Part shown: in pieces, positions 1-10,440 of the stretch
Layout: each line of letters opens with the position of its first letter
Position numbering within the stretch: the stretch's first letter is position 1
Origin: Amyelois transitella
Taxonomy: Eukaryota > Arthropoda > Insecta > Lepidoptera > Pyralidae
Length of the DNA stretch: 64,000 bases
NCBI RefSeq assembly: GCF_032362555.1
Contig: NC_083517.1
Location: forward strand, 6,530,001-6,594,000
Direction of reading: 5' to 3'
Translations under genes and position numbers: made by a program
Notes under the pieces: model-generated
Databases searched by the model: none
Told to the model about the DNA's origin: nothing
Seen by the model: only the letters and a program-made list of their open reading frames with translations

Positions 1-1152
1 ATTCACCAAAATAAATTTCAACGAAATTTGGCATTTTATAGGATAAAATTAGTATTAACAAAAAATACTTTATATCCCGAAATTCTTCACATACATTACC
101 ATTGCGAAATACAGCATAATTAAGTATTAAATAAGCTGAATTTTCCAAAGCTAAAACTCCGATTTGTATTAATAATTTAACACAATCATATATTAAGTCG
201 GTTTGTCTTATTTTGATTACGCTGCAAAATAAGCACTATTTAAATTAACGAAAATTATCTTCCAACAAAGGACTTTATTTACTTTTTATGTTCATCACAG
301 AGTCTGATGACTAATGAGATCATTTTGCGTATATTTCTTTCAGCTGCCAAAACATTGTTTACTCCATCAATTTTCGGGCCAAAAGTAATAATGAATTGCT
401 AGAAGGTATTACAAAACTCAAGTTGCATGTTTTCATAAGAACCGAAAAAAATGTGAGGGTGTGTGGTGAATGCTTTGACGTGTCGATGATTATTAGGGTA
501 ATATATACTACCCGTATTAACGCTTATTTGAATGCTAATTGGCTGGCTATACATACTTCAGCCTCGGAAAATGTTTTTATGAAAATTACATGTTCTGAAC
601 GCTAAGTTAACTGAGTTTGCATAATTGCCTAAACAATCTATATGTATACTATCTGTTATCACACCTCATCAGTTTAAAAATAATCTTCTTGCCCATTTGT
701 GCTTGCAATAATTACGGACGTAGTATTTAACAGGTTTGGAAAATAAATAATTTTAGATTTAAAATAGATACCACAATATAAACATTACATAATATAATAC
801 TTTTATTAATTTATACTTTCTCGTCATTCACCTGAGAACTGGAAATTATTTTTGATCATTATTTTTCAAATGTAAAATTAAATCAGTTTACGGCGAAGAA
901 ATTATTCTCTACACAATCGAATCAATAGTATGTATATGTGGCCCATGTACATACGTACATGGGCCACATACATATGTAGAAAAGGCAACCTTCGATACGT
1001 CTACAATATAAAGCAGTATCCCTTTCTATGTGGCCACTATACCGGTACTGTTCATAATATGTATATAACAAATAGAAATAAATAGGTCCTCTAAATAGAA
1101 ATTCATTTTAATAAGCTAGTGCAAATTAAAACCAAGCATGTCCTCTTAACTC
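1..1152. other. Gene-free AT-rich sequence
   Basis: No coding region, splice-compatible exon or recognisable repeat family was found here, apart from the small palindrome at 936-969. The longest open stretch (396-605) has no recognisable similarity and no splice context. Confidence 0.5.
936..969. repeat. Perfect short palindrome
   Basis: ATGTGGCCCATGTAC (936-950) is followed by the 4-nt spacer ATAC and then by its exact reverse complement (955-969). The flanks continue as an imperfect TATG/CATA-rich inverted repeat. It belongs to a set of near-spacerless palindromes in this window. Confidence 0.85.
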
Positions 1153-1445
1153 ATCTATATATTCTATATACATATAATAAAATAGTAAAAATATTTTGTC
1201 TGTACATTTAGTATTTTTGACTGAAATGGATAGAGGGACACTTAGAATGAATAATAGAAAGCAAAAATATATTTTTTTAATTTCTTGTCTGTCTGTCTGT
1301 ATGTATGATCACGATTATCTCCGAAAGTACTGAACCGATTTACTTGAAACTTTCACCAATTGCTTTGTTTTGACTCAGATTATAACATTTAAAGTTTGTT
1401 TCATCAAAATCGGTTCACAAAAAAAAAAGTTATCGACATTTGAAT
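1153..1445 (+). mobile_element. Non-autonomous Helitron-like fragment (5' part)
   Basis: It begins TCTATATATTC preceded by A. It then shares a block with the element at 1857-2030: the ATATAATAAAA run, TTTTGTCTGTACATTTA, the GACTGAAA..GGATAGAG segment and a TCTGTCTGTCTGT run. It continues with a segment (TCTCCGAAAGTACTGAACC) that recurs at 7270-7336. The CTAG 3' end is missing, so the copy is 3'-truncated. Confidence 0.55.
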
Positions 1446-1502
1446 GAATTCAAGGCATGAGTTTGCCTGCAAATAAGTTACGAAACTTAAAATTACTTAA
1501 TT

Positions 1503-1690
1503 AGGCGACTAAGGGATAGGCTTACAAACTTGGGATTCTTTTTTAGGCGATTGGCGAGCAACCTATCACTATTTGAATCTCAATTCTATCATTAAGCCAA
1601 ATAGCTGAACGTGGCCATTCAGTCTTTTCAAGCCTGTTGGCTCTGTCTACCCCGCAAAGGATATAGACGTGACCATATGTATGTAGTCTA
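1503..1690 (+). repeat. Rep-A dispersed repeat (5'-truncated copy)
   Basis: It carries the Rep-A blocks in order: GGCGACTAAGGGATAGGC, a TTAGGCGAT block, CACTATTTGAATCTCAATTC, AGCTGAACGTGGCCATTCAG, TGGCTCTGTCTACCCCGC and the ATAGACGTGACCATATGTA tail. The first block of complete copies, around GTTCCCGGCACC, is absent. Confidence 0.85.
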
Positions 1691-1709
1691 CTTTAATTTC
1701 GACACCACC

Positions 1710-1790
1710 GCAACGGCTTCGAAGGTCCAGTGGTTAGCGCGTGAGACTGTGAAGTTGGCGGTCCAAGTTCGAGTCCCAACAAAAACAAGA
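1710..1790 (+). repeat. tRNA-derived SINE head, degenerate
   Basis: A box A-like TGGTTAGCGCGT (1731-1742) and a box B-like GTTCGAGTCCC (1767-1777) have tRNA-like spacing. No convincing acceptor stem closes the molecule, and it lies directly between Rep-A and a Helitron. A tRNA-derived insertion is therefore more likely than a working tRNA gene. Confidence 0.45.
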
Positions 1791-1856
1791 TGTTATTTTT
1801 TTACTAAAAATATTTTTTTTGTGTTGCTTGAGTATTTAATTTAAAAAAATTTAAAA

Positions 1857-2030
1857 TCTAATTACTACATATAATAAAACGGTGAAAATATTTTGTCTGT
1901 ACATTTAATATTTTGACTGAAACGGATAGAGAATTTTGTTTTTACATTTTTTGTCTGTCTGTCTGTATCTGACTGTATGATTAAGATTCAACTCGAACTT
2001 TACGCGGACGAAGTCGCGGGCAACAGATAG
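1857..2030 (+). mobile_element. Short non-autonomous Helitron
   Basis: It starts TCTAATTACTAC after an A and ends GCGGGCAACAGATAG before a T, matching the TC...CTAG architecture and A/T insertion site of Helitrons with one terminal mismatch. The 3' GCGGACGAAGTCGCGGGCAA segment is the same class of end as at 47442. It is non-coding and internally deleted relative to 1153-1445. Confidence 0.6.
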
Positions 2031-2857
2031 TATTGTATAAGTTACTACGAAATCACGCATTAATCAGGAATAACTTAATCAGTTATGACTAGCTTTCACC
2101 CTCGACGCCGGCAGCCTAAACAGTACACTGTCCTTTTCCGTACCACACACTATTTATTTGTGTGTTACTGTGAGAGGTAACAAACAAACCTACCTTTGCA
2201 TTTATAAAATTTCATCTGACCTGATAACAGGGCCACGAATATGACAGCCTCTCTCCTTCCATGTCTTTTCACCACCACTAAAGTCGACATATTACATTGA
2301 CAACTTCTCTGTGGGCGAGAGCGTTTGCGTTCTTACAATGTGAGTAAGTCGAGTGTGTGTGAATGAAAGTGGATAGCTGATGATTTGTAAGACAAGTTCT
2401 TAAGAAACCTAGTTCAGGCACCAGACCTCCACAACAACTATATTTATGTCATAACTAATACTTTTAATAACAAGTAACTTTTGCAACAAATTTTCCATTA
2501 CTTAGAAATTTACCTAGCTTTGATGTTCTTGTTGATGGAAAATAATCAATATGGTATTTTTTTTTTCTCATCATAAGGATATTTCCATCCTGATACCTTG
2601 TTAAGGGTTCTAATACCATCGGTGGTGCTATTCGACCGGTGGAAAAAGCCGATGGATGGTTCGGTTTCAAGACTCCCTTTGTAATAATCATTATACTTGT
2701 AATATAATACTAATATAATACATATCAACAATAAATTTGTAACAGGTCGCTATTAGTTCGTGCTAAATTTAGAAATGGCTTGACGCTTAATTATATCGTA
2801 TATTTTTCGTATTGTCTCCCTGAGTTAAGTACTAGGACCTTTACCATTTACAAACAA
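2031..2857. other. Intergenic, nothing recognised
   Basis: No supported feature. A small open frame on the minus strand (2464-2731) has no recognisable similarity or splice context. Confidence 0.4.
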
Positions 2858-3010
2858 TCTACAATCATATCACATTTCTTTTCCGAAGGCGAAGGCAGTG
2901 GCTAAATTTTTCCACTGGCTATGATCCCTGCATTTTATTTTTGCTTCATCCACATTCATTAAATGTGTCCGTCTGTATACGGTTTTACTGACAGTTTCAA
3001 AATAAAAAGC
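2858..3010 (-). repeat. Rep-B LINE 3' fragment, degenerate
   Basis: Read on the minus strand this resembles the end of the Rep-B LINE frame at 57256-57545 (ATGAATGTGGATGAAGC, then ATCATAGCCAGTGG, then the end of the frame). It is diverged and has no open frame. Confidence 0.5.
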
Positions 3011-4954
3011 CTGTGACACTCCTTCGACGGATGGACGGACATAACGAGACCATAAAGTGAATTAATTATTTCGATAAATTTTATTTATGACCATAATTTG
3101 TAGTAAAGCCATAAATCCGATTCCAGTAAAACAATTGTAGAAACTGTACATTATTTAATTTCTGCTTGAATGACTTTTTCTCTAGGGTGTATTTAAGATA
3201 GTGGGTAAGATAGGGAAGAATTTAGAAAAGCGGGGAGACTACTTGAGGGCTGATCCCTCCGCATTGCGAAAGTGAATTGTGTCAGGGGAGCACCCTTGAC
3301 TGTTGGGGTTGGAAAACATGTAGTTTATTTATTATTGTGATCTTTAACGTGGTCCACGCCATTTTTTGCGTCATCACGACGAAAACATGACTGCACATAT
3401 AATAAGGTATATTTGTTTATAACAAAATAGTAAACGTACAAATTTAACAGAGGAAAGAAACGAACAAAGGACGCTCCACTTAACTCCACTGACAAGAGTA
3501 AGCGTATCCAAAAATTAAATCAAACAGCAGTTTCACAACATTTGGTTTTTAAACAACTCGATTTTAGGCATTTGTCGGAGTCTTTTGTCAACAAATATGA
3601 AGACTGACGACTCAATCGCAGGCCCCAGGTTATTCAGAATTAAAGAATAAAAAATTCAAGAGAGATTGCATTAATTTCAAACAAAAAAAAATTGTATATT
3701 TATCACAATTTTTTAAAATAGTCTCTTATCTGTACATGTATTTAAACTTATTTCAATGTTTTATATATCCTTACTTATTATAACTTTATTTGTATTATTG
3801 GTACCTATATCTAACAAATAAGTATTGATTTGGCACATATCCAAAATGTTTCCAAAAAGTTTCACATGAACAACGATATGGAACTAAAGTTCAATGACCT
3901 GGCGAGCTTCAAATAGTTCTTAAAATTATTGAAATAGATTATTTAAACCTTGAAGTTTGCTAAGATGATAAATGAAAAATTAGATAAGTAATTCCAGTTT
4001 GTCACCAATTAGGGCGAGGTTTTATTTTCTTTGTAGGTATTTAGTTGTTTTAGTAAAGACATCAATAAACTGCCCATGAAATGGCAAAAGTACAAAGATA
4101 ATAATGGTTGTTACTTTGATTAAATAAATATATTAAATTTAAAAATATTCGACGTTTTCTTACTCTTATACCAAACACCATTTTCATATGGATGGACCTA
4201 ATATATTATTTGCTTTCATCTAATATTATACTCGTATACTTTTATATTTATATTCTATTACAATATTATAATTAAAAGTATTTATGTATTTAGACTAATG
4301 TAACTGTAATGTTCATTTCATTTATCATGTTATGCAATCATAATCCGTAATAATTATCTTATTACCTAAATCAAAACATTACAGATTTCTTGTTTACAGC
4401 AATAAGTTGCCATATCAAAAAAAAAATTAATGTGAATCATATTTTGAATTGTGGCAATTGTTTTAATAAGAATTTTATTATTTTTACACACATATTAAGT
4501 GCAGATAAATTATAAAATTTTGTTTATTTGCAATTTTTATTTATAATTTAGTCCTCTAAATTGAAAGCAAAATTTTCAAAACATTTTTTTTCAAGTGAAA
4601 AAAGAAGAATAGTCAAACCACCGCTCCTGTTTTAGAATCTGTCGACGTTTTATTTTCGGTACATGTTCTTCATTTGAATACTACCAAGGAGTAATCAGCT
4701 CTATATAACAGATTTCAATCTGATACCCACAACTATATTCACAGCGTATTTTGTTATTACATACGTATTTTGGTTAGAATTTAAGGCGGATAGTTACAAT
4801 AAATACAACCACGGTAAAGTTATTTATTACGTGCAACAATTTACTATTTGTTTCAGGCCTTTGTCGACCTTAAGTGGCAAAAAGCTAACAAATGAAAGGA
4901 AAATTCAAAAGCTGTAATGTTGTAAATGACATGACAAACATACATATAAACATA
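3011..4954. other. Intergenic, nothing recognised
   Basis: AT-rich sequence with no open frame of note, no splice-compatible exon and no recognised repeat. Confidence 0.4.
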
Positions 4955-5175
4955 TTGTCACGCCTTTATCCCTTAAGGTGTAGACAGAGCCAACAGTCTC
5001 GCAAAGGCTAAAAGGATACATTCAGCTGAATGGCTCAATGATGTACTTCAGATCCAAATAGTGACAGGTTGCTAACCCATCACCCATAAAAAGAATCCCA
5101 AGTTTATTAACCTATCCCTGAGTCGCCTTTAACGACATCCATGGGAAAGAGATGGAGTGGTCCTATTCTATTTTA
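4955..5175 (-). repeat. Rep-A dispersed repeat
   Basis: A nearly full-length minus-strand copy. The reverse complement reads from the GACCACTCCATCTCTTTCCC block through GGCGAC, the CACTATTTGGATC block and the CAGCTGAATG region to the CTACACC..AAGGCGTGA tail. It is diverged from the best copies. Confidence 0.85.
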
Positions 5176-6110
5176 TATTTACGCATTAACCGGGAATCGA
5201 TACCTAATAATCTCGCATCAATAACATGCTCCTAGAATTTCATCAAAACGACCATGTGCTAATTATTCATGTCATAATTATCACCCTATTTATATAAGGA
5301 CTGCACGATTAACATATACCGAAATTCGAGACAGAAATCTATTTATAATATATTTTACGTTAATTGTTGAAAAATCACCAATCAGGAAAATCTATTAATT
5401 ACCATAAAAACCAAAAAACATTATAAAGAATAAAAAAGGGAAAACGGAGGGCTTAAAGGAATCTCCAAGATGAAAAAATGAAAAATTATTTATTAAGTAA
5501 CTTACAAGAGGGTAACAAATTAGTGACTGGAGCCTCCATTTAAGTGCATAATGCACTTGTGTTTGGATTATCCGCTCTTCTAAAATACTAGTAGACCTAT
5601 AATTACTTATGTAAGTTGAATAAATCCAAGCTAACCTGTATAGGGAGACTGGGGACACTTGATTCTTAGGGAGACTTGATCCCTTGTCAATAAATCGATA
5701 AGCACAAGGTATTTTTATTTTAAAGACTGGCAATACTGTTGCCTTCACTCATTGTCTATGGCTGAACGTAAAATTGACGGTACACAATCGAGAACTTTAG
5801 AGCGGTGGTGCCATTTTGTTTTCACCAGGTGAAAATATTATTCTGTGAGTATTTAAATCATTATCTATAGTTATTATTATCAATTATAAATTAGAACCAC
5901 ATTCTAAAGACTAGAAAAGTTGTCAGTTGAAGTTTGTATTGATGGGTTTTCCTTCTAATTACCGCTTTATTATTTAACAAAAATTTAGTTTTTGAAAAAA
6001 AATCAGTTCCGGGTACATTTGATTCGCGAGCGCGGGTAGATTTGATCCCGATCAAGTGTGCCCTATATTTGGTTATAGATAGCTCAGTATTTTTACTTGT
6101 TTTAGATGGA

Positions 6111-6371
6111 ATGCAAATTTCGAGAACGTATAAACCTAAAGAGGGCGCTGAGAAACGCATACCTATAGACAAAACAAAATTTGAATTAGCGGTTAAAGAG
6201 ATTTTGAAAGGAAATACTATCAAAGGACTGCAAAACTTTACGTATTATTTGCCTTTGATGACACTAAGAAGACACGCCAGGAGAGAACAACGACAGCCAG
6301 ATGTTAAATTTCTCTATAATGATGTAAATCATTGTGACAATAAAAATAAGAAAGACTCAAATTATCTTTAA
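6111..6371 (+). pseudogene. CENP-B/Psq-type helix-turn-helix remnant of a transposase
   Basis: The frame from the ATG at 6111 begins MQISRTYKPKEGAEK. It continues with a FELAVKEILKGNTIKGLQNF stretch and then LPLMTLRRHARRE. This resembles the N-terminal DNA-binding domain of pogo/Tigger (CENP-B) proteins: basic RTYK start, an A-I/V-x-x-I helix, then a helix ending TLRR. The frame stops soon after, with no DDE catalytic domain, so the transposase is a fragment. The match rests on motif pattern only. It lies inside the TIR-bounded element at 5641-7228. Confidence 0.4.
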
Positions 6372-7065
6372 AAAACCACATAGATGCCTAAAATAATACA
6401 GCCTTTTCCTGCTTTTAGCATCTCGTCCGACACTATCATACCCAGCAGCCTTTCCCGCTTTCATTCTCTTAAGTGCTTCCACAATTTCGAACATTTCAAT
6501 TTCGCCTTCCATCTGATTCTCTTTTTCTTCGCTATAGCAGAAATCTTTCTTATTTCCTTCCTTCTTTTCAAATAAACTTTCAAAATAGTCCTTCCATATC
6601 TTTAACACACATTCTTCTCCTTTCACAACGCTACCATCCTGGCATCTGATCCTAGTCAGCTCTCTGGTTATAGTTTTTCCTCGGGCTGACCTTACGGATT
6701 TCCAGAATACTTTCAGATTTGACTGAAAGTCTTCTGATAGTCTTTTATCAAAATCCTCTTTATACTCTTCTTTCTTTCTAATCACAGCTTTTTTAACCAA
6801 ATCTTTCTTTTTTTTTATATTCCTTGCGTGCTTCATTCACATCTTCATCTATAACCTCTTGCATTCTTAAGTTAGCTTTTGCTGCTAACAAATCCAGCCA
6901 TGCTTTCTTCTTTAATCGCACAAGTTCTTGCACATCTTTACTCATCCACGCATTATTGTGATTTTTTCCTTTCCTTCTTCTACTTACACCACACACTTCA
7001 ACAGCTACTTTCACAATTCTCTCTTTAAATTCCTTCCATCCATCTTCAATATCGCTCGTCTCCTC
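6357..7065 (-). pseudogene. Non-LTR retrotransposon ORF2 fragment (endonuclease-RT linker)
   Basis: On the minus strand, residues such as NNAWMSKDVQELVRLKKKAW, then KVFWKSVRSARGK and finally EALKRMKAGKAAGYDSV follow one another. This is the order of the region between endonuclease and reverse transcriptase in insect non-LTR retrotransposons, where the K-x-G-K-A-x-G-x-D motif marks the start of RT. The reading shifts frame near 6800-6840 at a T-rich run and ends just after the GYD motif. The copy is truncated at both sides and dead. Its clade was not resolved. Confidence 0.6.
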
Positions 7066-7249
7066 TCAAAAAAAAATACTCATTATTAATTTATTCCATA
7101 ATCTGATAATCGAAAAGTTAGATGAATAGTTTTCATAGGTAGTCACCAAAATTTTTCTGATTAAACCATTAAAATAGACTAAGATATGAGCAATAAACTA
7201 AAATGGGGATCAAGTGTGTCTCCCCTAATTAAAAAAATAATATAAATCA

Positions 7250-7338
7250 TGTTCCGATCAATCCTGTATGTATGATCACGCTTATCTCCGAAAGTACTGA
7301 ACCGATTTACTTAAATCTTTCACCAATTGCTTTATAGC
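7250..7338 (+). repeat. Helitron-like internal fragment
   Basis: CTGTATGTATGATCACG, then TTATCTCCGAAAGTACTGAA and TTTCACCAATTGCTTT closely match the segment at 1295-1365 of the first Helitron-like copy. Neither terminus is present. Confidence 0.6.
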
Positions 7339-8258
7339 TAGCTACCGCAAGGTTCCATTTTGGTACCTTTTCTCTTTCTGGTATATATTAACGACCTACC
7401 TTGCATGAATGAGAAACAGACTGGCATCGTGTTGTTTGCAGATGATACGTCACTAATTTTTAAGATGAACCGCTGCAGCGAAATCTGTGATGATGTGAAT
7501 AGCACTTTAGCCGCTATATCTAACTGGTTTACAATCAACAACTTACTGTTAAATGCAAATAAGACCCAATGCATTAAGTTTACACTTCCCAGTGTGCGGC
7601 AGGCAAATGTGGATATTAGTATAAGTAGTACCTAAAAGATAAGATTTTATTGATAGTACTACTTTCTTAGGAATAACATTAGATTCAAATTTGAAATGGC
7701 ATGCTCACATTTTGAAACTTTCTAAAGGGCTTAGTTCTGCAGCATACGCTATTCGTCGTATTAGGCATTTGACGGATGTGGCAACTGCTAAGTTAGCATA
7801 TTTTAGTTATTTTCATAGTTTAATGCCTTATGGTCTACTGCTTTGAGGAGCAGCAGCAGACATACAAACTATTTCATCCTACAAAAAAGGGCTATTCGAG
7901 CTATCTACGGTCTAAAACAAAGAGATTCGCTTCGTGATTTTTTCAAAACCTTAATATTTTAACATTGCCCTCCCAATACATCTTCGATAACATTATGCAT
8001 GTTAGGAAAAACTTAGACTCTTTCATAAACAATTATAAGTTGTCGGTCCCAGCGCATCGGCTGGCTAAGGTAGGGAAATCATTTCCGATTAATTGTATAA
8101 GATATTGTAATAAATTACCAAAAAGTGTTCTTGAAATGAATGATAGAAAACTCAAAAAGTACATTAAAGATGAGCTTTGTAGGCAAACCTTTTACAGCAC
8201 GGAGGATTATATTAATGAGAAACATGTATGGCCCGAGCTTGACATAATGACCTCTTAA
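7339..8258 (+). pseudogene. Jockey-type LINE reverse transcriptase 3' remnant
   Basis: The first part (7360-7635) encodes a PFLFLVYINDLP block, then VLFADDTSLIF, then ISNWFTINNLLLNANKTQCI. This is RT motif C (F-A-D-D) and the segment following it in jockey-clade retrotransposons. After stops and frame changes at 7636-7964, the carboxy-terminal part resumes at 7965-8258 with PKSVLEMNDRKLKKYIK and ends at a stop codon at 8256-8258. No endonuclease or upstream RT motifs are present. It is a 5'-truncated, mutated copy. Confidence 0.75.
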
Positions 8259-8379
8259 ATGCTTGTGCATTTTTGACATGGTGTTGACATAATTTGTACA
8301 GTGTGTACATATTTTATTTTATCTTTATTTATTTGACGAAATATTGGTATTGAAATAACTAGTTCTACATTAATGTGTC

Positions 8380-8675
8380 GTGTGGTTCCCGGCACCAATA
8401 CAAAAAAGAATAGGACCACTCCATCTCTTTCCCATGGATGTCGTAAAAGGCGACTAAGGGGTAGGCTTAACTTGGGATTCTTCTTTTAGGCGATGGGCTA
8501 GCAACCTGTCACTATTTGAATTTCAATCGTATCTTAAAGCCAAATAGCTGAACGTAGCCTATCAGTCTTTACATCTTGTAAAGACTGATAGGCTACGTTC
8601 AGCTACTAGCTGTAGGCTCTGTCTACCCCGCAAGGAATATAGACGTGATTATATGTATGTATGTAAATAACTAGT
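8380..8675 (+). repeat. Rep-A dispersed repeat with an inverted duplication
   Basis: A full-length copy from GTGTGGTTCCCGGCACC to the ATATGTATGTATGTA tail. Unlike other copies it contains a perfect 59-bp hairpin (8546-8604) in the AGCTGAACGT...CAGTCTTT block, so part of the repeat has been copied backwards. Confidence 0.9.
8546..8604. repeat. Perfect inverted duplication inside Rep-A
   Basis: Arm 8546-8573 (AGCTGAACGTAGCC...TTTACA) and arm 8577-8604 are exact reverse complements separated by TCT. Other Rep-A copies contain only the first arm, so the second was added within this copy. Confidence 0.9.
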
Positions 8676-8808
8676 TCTACAATAATTCATGCTTTTTAAT
8701 TAAGACAATGTGCATTCGTCCATGATTTAGATTTAAGAGATCTATATTTGTATATTGACGTCTGTGTTTAAGTGATGTGACGTCAATAAGTGATACTTTG
8801 TATCCAAT

Positions 8809-8873
8809 TTTATCAAATCTCAGAATAGAATAAAATACATTTAGTATTTTATTCTATTCTAAGATTTGATAAA
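8809..8873. repeat. Hairpin, nearly perfect inverted repeat
   Basis: TTTATCAAATCTCAGAATAG and its continuation to 8838 is mirrored by 8844-8873 across a 5-nt loop, with a single mismatch. No gene or known element is attached to it. Confidence 0.85.
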
Positions 8874-9134
8874 TATATGAAAAAATTATAAAAAATAGTA
8901 CATATAGATATTCGATGTTATTTTTTAATCAAAATATTCCAAATAGCAGTGCAATTGAATATTTCATTTTCCCTTTTATTTATAGCGATGCAGAAGCGCG
9001 GCAACGCAGTCCATATTTAAGGTAAACTCGCAGTATTGTTACTCATCGACGTTGTTAGTGCGAGCCGAGCTTGCGCACAAATAGTTCCGCCCCATCATCA
9101 CATTTTTTACTCAAATATTTTTTTTTATATACAT

Positions 9135-9204
9135 AATTTTTTGGTCGATTTCAGTAAACAGAAAGAAACGTTTCTTTCTGTTTACTGAAATCGACCAAAA
9201 AATT
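9135..9204. repeat. 70-bp perfect palindrome
   Basis: The sequence from AATTTTTTGGTCGATTTC (9135) to GAAATCGACCAAAAAATT (9204) is its own exact reverse complement, with the centre at AACGTT and no spacer. It lies about 290 bp upstream of the DIRS element. Confidence 0.9.
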
Positions 9205-9491
9205 GCAAAAAATATGAAGAAATGCCTTTCTTGGGTTTTGTACATACATACATTTTCACTTTTATTTCATAATATTTTTCATCAGATCGGAATCGGATAT
9301 GCATGCATATTCTTTTTTATTTTTTATTATTGTATGAAAGATCTTACAAAACATAAAGTAGGTATTAACTTAGCATAGCGAAACCACTAAGGTTTGAGAT
9401 TATACTAAGAATTAATACATATTCTTCCATGGTAAAGATTTGAGATCTATATTTGATAATTTGACGTCACGTCATTGAAAATCACGTTAAC

Positions 9492-9684
9492 ATATATAAT
9501 ATTTCGTGGTTTCATTTTCGATATAAATTAACACGTAGTCCTTTGACCTACAAGGCAACTTTTGCACGTTTAAGATTTGATTTTATTAGATATCAAAAAT
9601 CGATTCTCGTTTTTGAAATCGATAAAACAATCGATTTTTCTCCTTCCTACCTACATCGGACGGCCGTCTTGCCTCATTCTTTTT
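9492..9684. repeat. DIRS left inverted terminal repeat
   Basis: It starts ATATAATATTTCGTGG, continues through AAATTAACACGTAGTCCTTT and ends near GCCTCATTCTTTT. From 9525 to 9684 it is the near-exact reverse complement of 14227-14393. The outermost part differs from the right end (TTTCGTGG against TGAGTGG), which is normal for DIRS ends. Confidence 0.9.
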
Positions 9685-9742
9685 CCGTGCACGGCAACGA
9701 ACGCACGTTACCTACCTACATTTTAAAAATAAAAGTTACAAT

Positions 9743-10440
9743 ATGCCGAAGAGAACCCTAGAAGAAAAACTTCAATATTACCAAAAGAAAATGGAGAAAT
9801 TAAAGGATAAACATAGTCGCAAACGACGACGATATGATGTTTTTCCATCATCACCCTCGGATGACCAAGAGAACGGGTTAGAAGGTAAGCGAAACACATT
9901 TTTTGCCATAGATTCACACTGAACGAGGCAAAACATATTATTTTCTTTAAGTGACGAACAACGCCATAGATTCCAAATGGAACAAGGCGCAATTACCAAT
10001 CTGGTTATAAATTGGTATGTCGTTCTCTCTCATTTACCACTATTACCTTGCCCACAGGAGGCGAAATGGGTACGTGGTGTCTGCCGGAGCCAAATGATGA
10101 TACGGTGCCACAATACTATGTAGATAAAACTGCACCTCCAGTCGATGCGGAGTCACTAGTCGAGGTGGCAGAGTGTGCCCCTGACCCCGCACAAACGCTT
10201 GACTCCCATTCGTTTCCGGCACCATCAGAGCCAGTCCAAACTGTGGATGACTCGGGATTTCCGCCATTAGATCCGGAAATTTTGTCTGCCCTTGGCGACG
10301 CAACTGATCCAGGTCCAACTTGGGGTGCGGAGATCCATAATAATTTAACACAGTTATGGCTACCCTTATTAAAAAAAAGGTATGACCTCATCCGCGAGGG
10401 AAAATATTTTAAAACAATATTTAGTACCAAGCAATTGTAA
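9743..10440 (+). CDS. DIRS gag-like ORF, probably spliced
   Basis: The best start is the ATG at 9743, just inside the left ITR. It encodes a basic stretch (MPKRTLEEKLQYYQKKMEKL, then KHSRKRRRYD) like the N-terminus of DIRS Gag proteins. A donor at 9885 (GAAG/GTAAGC) and an acceptor ending at 10057 (TTGCCCACAG) would remove a 173-nt intron and keep the frame into GGEMGTWCLPEPND, an acidic proline-rich region ending at 10440. Without splicing the first exon stops at 9922. The end overlaps the next frame by 59 nt. The junction is at an A8 run (10371-10378); the expected Gag continuation (NILKQYLVPSNC) is in the next frame. That suggests either a one-base indel or programmed slippage. The intron is inferred. 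Confidence 0.6.

Larger units (their letters stand above)
5641..7228 (+). mobile_element. DNA transposon remnant with TIRs, pogo/CENP-B-type
   Basis: The left end reads TAGGGAGACTGGGGACACTT and the right end, reverse complemented, reads TAGGGGAGACACACTTGATC. They align with one short gap, so they look like terminal inverted repeats. Related GAGACTTGATCCC motifs recur just inside the left end and near 6045. A helix-turn-helix remnant (6111-6371) lies inside and supports a pogo/Tigger-like origin. A minus-strand LINE fragment occupies the right half, so the element was hit later by another insertion. No target duplication could be defined. Confidence 0.5.

Noticed and set aside
1710-1790. A second tRNA gene
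   Set aside because: Internal promoter boxes are present but no proper acceptor stem closes the molecule, and it is wedged between two repeats.
6042-6223. Overlapping plus and minus frames near the TIR element
   Set aside because: Only the plus-strand part from 6111 has a recognisable helix-turn-helix pattern; the minus frame is its shadow.
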